From the NCBI RefSeq assembly GCF_036226685.1, contig NZ_CP109009.1, positions 2,542,001-2,606,000 on the forward strand: DNA of 64,000 nucleotides. The letters run 5' to 3'. This document shows positions 43,063 to 50,540 of this stretch, piece by piece. The notes below the pieces were generated by a model. It searched no databases, was not told where the DNA came from, and saw only the letters and a program-made list of their open reading frames with translations. A program made the translations under genes and the position numbers. Source of the DNA: Streptomyces sp. NBC_00690 (GTDB lineage Bacteria > Actinomycetota > Actinomycetes > Streptomycetales > Streptomycetaceae). Numbering within the stretch: position 1 is the stretch's first letter; every line of letters starts with the position of its first letter.

Positions 43063-44073
43063 CTAGCCAGCCTTGTCCAGACGGAAGGCGCGCCGATATG
43101 CGGCGGGTGTGGTGCGCAGGGCCTCGTGGAAACGCCGGCGCAGATTGACGGCCGAGGAAAGGCCGACCCGGCGAGCGATGCTCTCCACCGGCAGGTCGGT
43201 CTCCTCCAGCAGCGCCCGGGTGGCGGCGATTCGCCGGTCCAGCAACCAGCGTCCGGGGCTGATGCCCAACTGTTCGGTGAAGCGCCGGGTCAGTGTGCGG
43301 GCGGAGACCTGGGACCTGGCCGCCATCTCGGCAACGCTGACGGGCTGGTCAAGCCGGCCGGCCAACCACTCCAGCAGCGGTGCCAGCGAGTCGGCGACCG
43401 GTCCGGATGTGGGCAGTTCGGCGTACTGCAACTGGCAGCCCTCGCGGTGCGGCGGCATCACCATCTGCCGGGCGATGCGCAGCGCGTACGCGGAGCCCTG
43501 GTCGGCCCTGACCAGATGGAGGCAGACGTCCACGGCGGCGGCCGATCCGGCGCTGGTGGCGACGTCGCCGTGGTCCACGTACAGCACCGCGGGGTCGACC
43601 TGGACCCGATGGAACCGGGCGTCCAACTCCGCGGCCCTGGCCCAGTGGGTCGCGGCCCGCCGACCGTCCAACAGCCCGGCGGCGGCGAGCACGAAGGCGC
43701 CCGAGCAGAGGCCGACGATCCGAGCGCCGCGCCGGTGCGCCTGTCGGACCGCCGCGATCACCTCGGGCGGGATCTCGACTCCGGGCGCCTGCTGCCAGCC
43801 GGGGATGAGCACGGTGTCCGCCCGTTCCACCGTGTCCAGCCCCTGCGTGACCAGCATGTCGTAGCCGGACTGGGTGCGCAGCAGGCCCGGCTGCTCGGTG
43901 CAGACCTCGAACGTGTAGCGGGCGGGTATCGCCGGGCCGTGGTCGGCGAACACCTCAGCCGCACAGGCCAGCAGGAAGGTCGACTGTGGGGGCTGCAACA
44001 GGGCCACCACCCGATGGAGCGCCGGGGGCTCCGGCAGTGCACGAAGCGTCATGGCGTGAAAGTACCTCATCAT
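43063..44073 (-). CDS. GlxA-family AraC regulator (DJ-1/PfpI + AraC HTH)
   Basis: About 336 residues. The N-terminal DJ-1/PfpI-like domain (VVALLQPPQSTFLLACAAEV, IVGLCSGAFVLAAAGLLDGR with the nucleophile-elbow Cys) is followed by a double AraC helix-turn-helix (SVAEMAARSQVSARTLTRRF, SIARRVGLSSAVNLRRRF). GlxA-type proteins regulate catabolic or stress genes and sense unknown ligands. The start could be the ATG at 44073 or at 44052. It is divergent from the MFS gene 51 bases away, its likely target. Confidence 0.88.
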   Translation of the reverse strand: MMRYFHAMTLRALPEPPALHRVVALLQPPQSTFLLACAAEVFADHGPAIPARYTFEVCTEQPGLLRTQSGYDMLVTQGLDTVERADTVLIPGWQQAPGVEIPPEVIAAVRQAHRRGARIVGLCSGAFVLAAAGLLDGRRAATHWARAAELDARFHRVQVDPAVLYVDHGDVATSAGSAAAVDVCLHLVRADQGSAYALRIARQMVMPPHREGCQLQYAELPTSGPVADSLAPLLEWLAGRLDQPVSVAEMAARSQVSARTLTRRFTEQLGISPGRWLLDRRIAATRALLEETDLPVESIARRVGLSSAVNLRRRFHEALRTTPAAYRRAFRLDKAG

Positions 44074-44123
44074 GTCGTTCAGGACACTGGGACCATCGAT
44101 GGGACCAAACCAGTATCTGAGCT

Positions 44124-45542
44124 GTGACCACCGCACCGACGCACCCCGAGACCGCTCGAACCGACCCGCTGGCCGATCCGCCGACCGGCCTGGCGTCGGC
44201 CCGTCCCCCGTTGTGGGACCGCCGATTCGCCCTCTTCTTCACCGCCCGCACGATCTCGTTGTTCGGCGACGCGATGATGCCGGTGGCCGCCGCACTCGCG
44301 GTGGGAGCGCTGTACGGGATCTCCGGCGTCGGCTTCGTCCTCGGCACCTGGACCGGGACGTTCGTCCTCCTGGTGCTGTTCGGCGGGGTGTTCGCCGACC
44401 GGTTCGGCGCCCGGCGGATGATGGTCATCGCCGACCTCGTCCGGGTGCTCACCCAAGGGGTGCTGGCAGTCGCGTTCTTCGCCGGTCCGCCGCCGTTCTG
44501 GCTGTTGGTGACCATGGCGGCCCTGGCCGGTGCGGGTGTCGCGATGTTCCTGCCGGGGGCGAACGGGATGGTTCCGCTGGTCGCCAGCGAACCGCAGCGG
44601 GCCAACGCCACGCTCAAGGTCGCCGACGCGCTCGCCCATCTGCTCGGCCCGGCCTTCGCCGGACTCCTGATCGCGCTGACCAACGCCGGGACCGTGTACG
44701 CGATCGACGCCGGCACCTTCGCGCTCAGCGCCCTGTGCCTGGTGCTGATCCGGCTCGCCCCGGCCGGCACGCCCAAGGGCTCCCGCGCCGACACGCTCCA
44801 GAACGGCCCGACCGACAGTCCCGCCCACGCCGACACCGCCACCCACGCCCACGCCCGCACCCGCACCGACACCTCTGCCCGCACCGGCCATGCGCTCCGC
44901 CGTGATCTGCGCCAGGGCTGGCAGGAGTTCCGCGCACGTACCTGGATGTGGGCGGTGATCCTGATCTGGGTGGGCTACGGCGTGCTGGTCTTCGGCCCGC
45001 TGGTACCGCTCAGTTCGGCCCTGGTCGGCACCCGCCTCGGCCCCAACGCCTACGGTCTGGCGATCTCCTTCCTCGGCCTCGGAGCCGTGCTCGGCGGTCT
45101 GTTGGCGCTACGGCTGCGCCCGGCCAGGCCACTGGCCGCAGGCACGGCGGCGATGGCCCTGTACACCGTGCTCCCGCTCTGCGTGGCGCTGGGCGCCGAC
45201 CTTCCCTTGCTCCTGGCGGGCCATGTGCTCGGCGGCGCCACCATGGCGTTCTGGTCGGTGATGTGGGCGACTAGCGTGCAGACCCACACTCCGCCCGCGG
45301 TGCTCAACCGGGTCTCCGCGTACGAGTTGGCCGGCTCGGTGTCCGGCATCGCGCTCGGCCAGATGCTGGCAGGCCCGGCCATCGCGCTGGCCTCCCCCGA
45401 CCGGCTGCTCCTGGTGTCGGCCGGCGCCTGCCTGGTGGGCTGCGTGGCACTGTTCGCGATCCCGGCGATCCGCACGCTGCCCCGCGCCGCTGCCATGGGC
45501 AGTGCCGAGCGGGGTGCACCGAACGGTCCGCAGAAAGGCTGA
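44124..45542 (+). CDS. MFS transporter with histidine-rich loop
   Basis: 472 residues with twelve hydrophobic helices in two halves; FALFFTARTISLFGDAMMPV starts helix 1 and FADRFGARRMMVIADLVRV is the loop 2-3 motif A of MFS exporters. The central cytoplasmic loop (about residues 226-260) is rich in His, Thr and Arg (AHADTATHAHARTRTDTS), encoded by a low-complexity DNA tract. Members of this subgroup export drugs or macrolide-like compounds. The divergent GlxA-type regulator probably controls it. GTG at 44124. Confidence 0.87.
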   Translation: MTTAPTHPETARTDPLADPPTGLASARPPLWDRRFALFFTARTISLFGDAMMPVAAALAVGALYGISGVGFVLGTWTGTFVLLVLFGGVFADRFGARRMMVIADLVRVLTQGVLAVAFFAGPPPFWLLVTMAALAGAGVAMFLPGANGMVPLVASEPQRANATLKVADALAHLLGPAFAGLLIALTNAGTVYAIDAGTFALSALCLVLIRLAPAGTPKGSRADTLQNGPTDSPAHADTATHAHARTRTDTSARTGHALRRDLRQGWQEFRARTWMWAVILIWVGYGVLVFGPLVPLSSALVGTRLGPNAYGLAISFLGLGAVLGGLLALRLRPARPLAAGTAAMALYTVLPLCVALGADLPLLLAGHVLGGATMAFWSVMWATSVQTHTPPAVLNRVSAYELAGSVSGIALGQMLAGPAIALASPDRLLLVSAGACLVGCVALFAIPAIRTLPRAAAMGSAERGAPNGPQKG

Positions 45543-45763
45543 GCGGACCTGCGGAACCGCTCGGCAGAGTGTGCCCAACGCCCGCACGGCGTCCCTAAGC
45601 CGTGGCCAGAAGCCCGCTCCGGCCGGGGCCGCGAAGGCACCGATGGTACGGAAATTCCCGTACCACCCCTGCAATCAGGGCCGATTTAATGTGATGAGAC
45701 TCGCGTCTCGATCCGTGAGAGGGACCCTCGTTCGCATCGTGTTCATCTGATTCAATGAGGGCC

Positions 45764-45883
45764 ATGGCCAGCCTTGAGAACCTCGCGATGGGTCGCAGCG
45801 ACCTTGAGCCCTTCTGGCCGTCCCGGCAGGATCATGACTTTGACCGGGTGTGTTGCCGCGCGGTGAACGCGCGGGCCCTCTAA
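45764..45883 (+). CDS. Short ORF with tandem cysteines (39 aa), possible leader peptide
   Basis: ATG at 45764 opens MASLENLAMGRSDLEPFWPS, then RQDHDFDRVCCRAVNARAL and TAA. GAGG lies 3 bases upstream of GCC-ATG, which is close. The Cys-Cys pair near the end and the 94-base gap to the winged-helix gene resemble cysteine-containing upstream ORFs that control downstream genes by ribosome stalling in actinobacteria. A dyad GAGAC-TCGC-GTCTC (45696-45709) lies upstream. Confidence 0.5.
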   Translation: MASLENLAMGRSDLEPFWPSRQDHDFDRVCCRAVNARAL

Positions 45884-45976
45884 AGCCGTTCCCCCGGCCT
45901 TCGGCCAGCGCGCATGACGTACGTCCCGTCCCACACGGCTCGACGAATCCTCCGCGCGAAAGAGAGCTGACCTCTC

Positions 45977-46609
45977 ATGGCGAACCCTCGATCCTTCTCC
46001 TCCGTACCGGCCGGCTCCGCGACTGCTGCCGCCGCTACCGGTGCACTGAACCCCGCCCGTCATCGACTGCGCGCCGTCGACCGCGATGAGGTGGTACCCG
46101 CGGGTGCCATCGGCGGTCTGCGCAATGTGGCGGACTACCTGCCGCCCGGCGCCACCTGGCTGCCGGCACCACAGCACAGCGTGCCCAGCCTGCCCGGCCA
46201 TCCGCCGATGGTCGGCTATCTCGTCCTCGTCCCGGCTGACCAGCAGGTTCCGCTGCACACAGCGCTGGCGCCGTCATCACCCCCGCCTCCGTATCCGTCG
46301 ACCGCGAACGAGGCGGCCGTCACCGAGTCGGGCCCGGTACGGATCGACCCGGTGGAGCGGGTCGCCCTGGTCGCCGGGAAGGCACTGGATCTGACATACC
46401 TGGAGTTCGAGCTCCTCGCCCATCTGGTGACCTACCCCCATCGGGTCCACACCCGCGATCAGCTGGTGACCACGGTCTGGGGCTACGGACACGTCGGCGA
46501 CGGGCGGACCGTCGACGTCCATGTCGCCCGGTTGCGGCGCAAGTTGGGCGTGGAGCACCGACGCACCATCAAGACCGTGCGCCGGGTGGGGTACAAGTAC
46601 GCGCCCTGA
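45977..46609 (+). CDS. Orphan winged-helix (OmpR/PhoB-type) regulator without receiver domain
   Basis: 210 residues. The C-terminal 95 residues are a Trans_reg_C winged helix: LDLTYLEFELLAHLVTYPHR, DQLVTTVWGYGHVGDGRTVD, VHVARLRRKLG and IKTVRRVGYKY. The N-terminal half (ARHRLRAVDRDEVVPAGAIG, PPMVGYLVLVPADQQVPLHT) is not a receiver domain; no phosphoacceptor pattern is present. No kinase is adjacent. A short ORF precedes it and could set its expression. ATG at 45977 with AGAGAG upstream. Confidence 0.82.
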   Translation: MANPRSFSSVPAGSATAAAATGALNPARHRLRAVDRDEVVPAGAIGGLRNVADYLPPGATWLPAPQHSVPSLPGHPPMVGYLVLVPADQQVPLHTALAPSSPPPPYPSTANEAAVTESGPVRIDPVERVALVAGKALDLTYLEFELLAHLVTYPHRVHTRDQLVTTVWGYGHVGDGRTVDVHVARLRRKLGVEHRRTIKTVRRVGYKYAP

Positions 46610-46667
46610 GCCGAAGGACCAGGCCCACGGGACGACCAGGGCCGGGACCTTCTGCACATGTCGAAAG

Positions 46668-46714
46668 CCGATGGGTCGATGTCACGAGAGCTGCTCGTGA
46701 CATCGACCCATCGG
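46668..46714. terminator. Very long perfect terminator between convergent genes
   Basis: Arms at 46668-46688 and 46694-46714 are 21-base perfect complements around the 5-nt loop AGCTG. It ends the winged-helix gene and, from the other side, the PepSY gene (stop at 46728). Confidence 0.88.
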
Positions 46715-46727
46715 TGTCACCTGGGTC

Positions 46728-48158
46728 TCATCCTGTGGAGGCGGGGGCGCGGAGCTTCTGTGCCCATCCGACCGCCAGATCCAGCACCAGGAAGGCGACC
46801 AGGGTGATCCCCAGCAGGGGGACGAACCATCCGACGAGTGCGGTGACCGCGATCAGCGGCAGCAGGACGACGAGCGGCACCCGGCGCCAGGTGCCGCGCG
46901 GGATCGGCCGACCGACGCCGAGCTTGTGGTCCTTGGTGGGGCGGCGCAGCCACCACATCCGGTAGCCCCAGAAGGTGAGCAGGATGACCGCCACCATCAG
47001 CAGGGCCAGGGCCAACTGGTTGGCGAGGCCGAGGAAGACGCCCATGTGCGCGTCGATGCCGAAGCGCGTCAGCTGGGCGAGGACCGGATAGTCGGCGAAC
47101 CGCAGGTCGTCGATGACCTTGCCGTCGGCCGGGTCCACGGCCACGGAGTCCAGGTGGATGGGGAAGGTGGCGTCGGTCTCCCTGATGACGTAGCCGGTGC
47201 CCTCACCGGGGAGCACGATCGTCATCTTGCCGTCGATCCCCACGGCTCGTGCCGACTCCAGCGCCTTGTCGATGCCGACGTCCGCCCCGTGGTGTTCACC
47301 GCCGTGGCCCGCGCCGTGACCATCATGGTCCCCGCCGCCACCGGCGCCCGGAGTGATCTCCGCGGAGACGGCGGGCGTCGCGCCGCCCAACTGGTCCTGG
47401 ACCGCGCCGATGTTCTCACCCGCGTACCGGGACCAGGTCAGTCCGGTCGCGGAGAGCATGACCAGGCCGATCGTCGCCCACAGGCCGATGGTTCCGTGCC
47501 AGGAGAGCGTCCTGCGACGGCCCTTGGCCCCGCGCTCCGGAACGAGCAGTGCGCGCTTGTTGCGGCGGCGGCGCCCCAACCAGAGCAGGAGCCCACCGAG
47601 GGCGACGACCCAGAGCCAACTGGCGGCCAGTTCGCTGTAGTGGCGGCCGAGGTCGCCGAGGTGGAGATCACGGTGGAGCTCGTCGATCCAGGTGCGCACC
47701 GGTAGGGCCCCCGAGCTGCCGTAGGAGGCGAGCGATCCGCGCACCTCGGCGGTGTAGGGGTCGACGAACACGGCGAGGGACTTGCCCACCTCGACCTTGG
47801 GGGTGCTCATCAGGACCCGGGTGGTGGCTCCGTCCTCGGAGCTGGGCCAGACGGCGGTCACCGTGCCGTCGGGACGTGCCGCCTGGGCCGCCTTGACCTG
47901 GTCGGCGAGCGGCAGGACTCGGTCGCCGACCGGGGCCTCCAGCTCATGGCTGTAGATGATCTTCTCGGCTTCGAAGGAAAGGGCGTACAGCAGTCCGCTA
48001 GCGGCGGCTATCAGCAGCAGTGGAGCCACCAGCAGGCCGGCGTAGAAGTGGATGCGCAGAACGAGGGGTCGCAGTGCACTCCAGGTGGAGGAGCTGGCTG
48101 CGGTCTCCTGCTCGGTCTCGGTGCTGCCCTGGACAGGGACGTCAATGGCCATGGTCAT
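46728..48158 (-). CDS. PepSY-domain membrane protein with His/Gly-rich loop
   Basis: About 476 residues. Helix 1 (LRIHFYAGLLVAPLLLIAAA) is typical of PepSY_TM proteins; three further helices include WLWVVALGGLLLWLGRRRRN and TIGLWATIGLVMLSATGLTW, with VLAQLTRFGIDAHMGVFLGL and WGYRMWWLRRP at the end. An extracytoplasmic loop contains GGGGDHDGHGAGHGGEHH, a probable metal ligand cluster. Relatives include PepSY reductases or transport helpers linked to iron and copper. The exact start (48152, 48158 or 48179) is uncertain. It lies 38 bases after a second His/Met-containing membrane protein gene. Confidence 0.85.
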   Translation of the reverse strand: MTMAIDVPVQGSTETEQETAASSSTWSALRPLVLRIHFYAGLLVAPLLLIAAASGLLYALSFEAEKIIYSHELEAPVGDRVLPLADQVKAAQAARPDGTVTAVWPSSEDGATTRVLMSTPKVEVGKSLAVFVDPYTAEVRGSLASYGSSGALPVRTWIDELHRDLHLGDLGRHYSELAASWLWVVALGGLLLWLGRRRRNKRALLVPERGAKGRRRTLSWHGTIGLWATIGLVMLSATGLTWSRYAGENIGAVQDQLGGATPAVSAEITPGAGGGGDHDGHGAGHGGEHHGADVGIDKALESARAVGIDGKMTIVLPGEGTGYVIRETDATFPIHLDSVAVDPADGKVIDDLRFADYPVLAQLTRFGIDAHMGVFLGLANQLALALLMVAVILLTFWGYRMWWLRRPTKDHKLGVGRPIPRGTWRRVPLVVLLPLIAVTALVGWFVPLLGITLVAFLVLDLAVGWAQKLRAPASTG

Positions 48159-48196
48159 CCTGGGGAGTTGGTGTGACATGGGGGATCGGCCCCAGG

Positions 48197-48835
48197 TCAG
48201 ACGGTTGCTCCAGGGGCCGTGGCGCGAGACGACGACAGGGCGGGCGGGCCACGGCGCACCACGGTGTGGCCGAGGAGGACGGTCGGCCTGCGGATGAGGG
48301 GTACCCGCCGCACCGGTGCGGGCCGCGGGCGCTGTGGCAGGGGCACGACGGCGAGCAGCAGCCGCAGCGGGGTGAAGGCGAACGCGGTGGCGGTGCGGGT
48401 CAGCCGGAAGAAGGCGGATTCGCCGTGGGCGAGCCACAGTGCGCAGAAGGCGGCTGCGGCCAGGTGTGCGGCGAGCATGGTCGCCGAGGACTGGCCAGGC
48501 GATCCGGCCTCGACCGGCACCGCGGTGGCCAGGTGGTCCATCGAGGCCATGTGGTGGCTGGTCGGTGGTGCCGCCCGATGGGTCTGGGCGAGGCTGAAGA
48601 ACAGGTGCAGCGCGCCTTGCATGGCGAGCAGTCCGAGGCCGATGGAGAGTGCGCCGCGGCGTCGGCCGGCGGCGAGCCAGGCACAGCCGGCGGTCACGGG
48701 AACGGCCGGAAGTAGCACCAGGAGCGGTAGGTCATGACCAGATGTGAACGAATGCCCCATCGCAGCCAAGGAGCTGCAGATCGCCGCGAAGAGTGCGGCT
48801 CGCAGGGCGCGCAGTGGCGACCGGACATCCGTCAT
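48197..48835 (-). CDS. Membrane protein with His/Met-rich segment (212 aa)
   Basis: About five hydrophobic helices (LRALRAALFAAICSSLAAMG, LLVLLPAVPVTAGCAWLAAG, ALSIGLGLLAMQGALHLFF, MLAAHLAAAAFCALWLAHG) with SHHMASMDH in an outer loop. Arg/Pro-rich C-terminal tail. ATG at 48835; longer frames upstream have no ribosome site. It is first in an operon with the PepSY gene. His and Met together hint at copper, but no CopC or CopD domain is evident. Confidence 0.78.
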   Translation of the reverse strand: MTDVRSPLRALRAALFAAICSSLAAMGHSFTSGHDLPLLVLLPAVPVTAGCAWLAAGRRRGALSIGLGLLAMQGALHLFFSLAQTHRAAPPTSHHMASMDHLATAVPVEAGSPGQSSATMLAAHLAAAAFCALWLAHGESAFFRLTRTATAFAFTPLRLLLAVVPLPQRPRPAPVRRVPLIRRPTVLLGHTVVRRGPPALSSSRATAPGATV

Positions 48836-48982
48836 GGTGCGCACATGCTGCCATCCCCCGGGCGGGTGCGGGAGAGGTGGGAGTGATCCGATCTCAGCGA
48901 AGAGGCAGGCGGGGGCGGCGGGGGCGCTCTTCTGGCAGCAGAATCCCTGTTCACCGTGGGGACAGAGGTGCACAGTCGACCC

Positions 48983-49978
48983 ATGCGACTTCTGATTTTG
49001 GGTGGTACCGAGTTCGCCGGTCGGGCCGTGGTGGATGCGGCGCTGGTACGTGGCTGGGAAGTGACGGTCTTTCACCGGGGCAGGCACGAGGCTCCGCCCG
49101 GGGTGACGGAGCTGCTGGGCGACCGGACCGAACCGAACGGCTTGGCCGCCCTCGCCGAAGGCACCTGGGACGCGGTGGTCGACACCTGGTCGGCCGCGCC
49201 CACCGTGGTGCGGGACTCGGCCCGGTTGTTGGCCGACCGGGTGGGGCGCTATGTCTATGTGTCGAGTTGTTCGGTGTACGCCTGGCCTCCGGTGGCCGCC
49301 CGCGATGAGTCGGCACCGCTGGTGGACGCGACGCCCGATGCGGTGGACGTGCCGTACGAACAGGCCAAGCGCGGCGGGGAGTTGGCCGCGCTGGACGCGT
49401 TCGGCGCGGACCGCACGCTACTGGTCCGGCTGGGTCTGCTGTTGGGGCCGCGGGAGAACGTGGGGCGGCTGCCGTGGTGGTTGGAGCGGATCGCCCGAGG
49501 AGGTCCGGTCCTTGCGCCCGGTCCACGGGAGACTCCGTTGCAGTTCATCGATGTGCGGGACTTCGCGGAGTGGACCCTGTCGGCGGCAGCGGCGGGTCTG
49601 GGCGGTGCGTACAACCTGGTGAGCCCGCCCGCGCATTCGACGATGGAGGAGTTGTTGACGGAGTGCGTCCGGGTCACGGGGTCGACGGCCGAGCTGCGCT
49701 GGACGGACCCGGCGCCGATCCTGGCGGCGGGTGTCGCGCCGTGGAGCGGTCTGCCGATCTGGGTGCCGCAGACGGAGGCCGCCGAGCTCCACCGGGCGGT
49801 GTACGGGCTGGAGGTGACGAAGGCGTTGGACACCGGTCTGTCCTGCCGGCCGGCCGTGGAGACGGTCGCCGACACCTGGTCGTGGATGCAGTCGATCGGG
49901 GGCAGTGCGCCGCTGCGAGAGGACCGTCCGGCAGTGGGGCTCGATCCGTCGGTGGAGGCGCAGCTCCTCGGGGTGTGA
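48983..49978 (+). CDS. NAD-dependent epimerase/dehydratase
   Basis: 331 residues. The nucleotide motif is RLLILGGTEFAGRAVVDAAL, followed by VYVSSCSVYAWPPVA and VPYEQAKRGGEL, where YEQAK is the Tyr-xxx-Lys pair. This layout matches the Streptomyces reductase-like extended SDRs that follow the GGTxFxGR pattern of mRNA-binding/epimerase relatives. Substrate unknown. ATG at 48983, 148 bases from the divergent membrane gene. CACAGT at 48971-48976 lies close enough to suggest a nearly leaderless transcript. Confidence 0.86.
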   Translation: MRLLILGGTEFAGRAVVDAALVRGWEVTVFHRGRHEAPPGVTELLGDRTEPNGLAALAEGTWDAVVDTWSAAPTVVRDSARLLADRVGRYVYVSSCSVYAWPPVAARDESAPLVDATPDAVDVPYEQAKRGGELAALDAFGADRTLLVRLGLLLGPRENVGRLPWWLERIARGGPVLAPGPRETPLQFIDVRDFAEWTLSAAAAGLGGAYNLVSPPAHSTMEELLTECVRVTGSTAELRWTDPAPILAAGVAPWSGLPIWVPQTEAAELHRAVYGLEVTKALDTGLSCRPAVETVADTWSWMQSIGGSAPLREDRPAVGLDPSVEAQLLGV

Positions 49979-50255
49979 GGCGGCCCGGAGTTCCGCGGCT
50001 GTCGCCTGGGCTTCGGGCGCGGCCCGCGGCCCCGGCGCACTGAAAGCCTCGGCCCTCCCGCGGACGGGTCGTGGGGTGCGGATGCCGATCGTCGCGCGCT
50101 GGACGCCGGCGCCACCGGCCGGATCTTGCACTCCACGGTCGGGCCGGACGACCGCACGAGCCCCTCCCGCCGATGAGTTCCTGCCTCCCGTACGGTCTCG
50201 TTCCCATGGGCCGGGACCGCTCCGGCCGTTCGTGCGCTGTGCAAGGAGGAATTCC

Positions 50256-50540
50256 ATGGTGATCGTGTCCGGTTGGCTGCGGGTCGACCCGCTCGTCCGG
50301 GACGCCTATGTGACCGGGTGCCGAAAGGTCGTGATCGCGGCCCGAACCGCACCCGGCTGTCAGGAGTTCGTGATCGCGGCCGACCTGTTGGAGGACGATC
50401 GGGTCATCGTGTACGAGCGGTGGGCATCCGACGCGGAGCTGGCCGAGTTCCGGGGTTCGGGGCCGGACCCGGACCAGTCCGCGGCGATCTTGGAGGCACA
50501 GGTCCAGCAGTACCGGGTGGCCGCGGTCGAATCAGCGTGA
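50256..50540 (+). CDS. Antibiotic-biosynthesis-monooxygenase (ABM) domain protein
   Basis: The 94-residue protein (MVIVSGWLRVDPLVRDAYVT, then RTAPGCQEFVIAADLLEDDR and VIVYERWASDAELAEFRGSG) has the dimeric alpha/beta ABM fold pattern. Such proteins are cofactor-free monooxygenases or haem/quinone-handling proteins. AAGGAGGA is 6 bases before the ATG, a strong site. Its end overlaps the end of the convergent MMPL gene by 9 bases. Confidence 0.88.
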   Translation: MVIVSGWLRVDPLVRDAYVTGCRKVVIAARTAPGCQEFVIAADLLEDDRVIVYERWASDAELAEFRGSGPDPDQSAAILEAQVQQYRVAAVESA

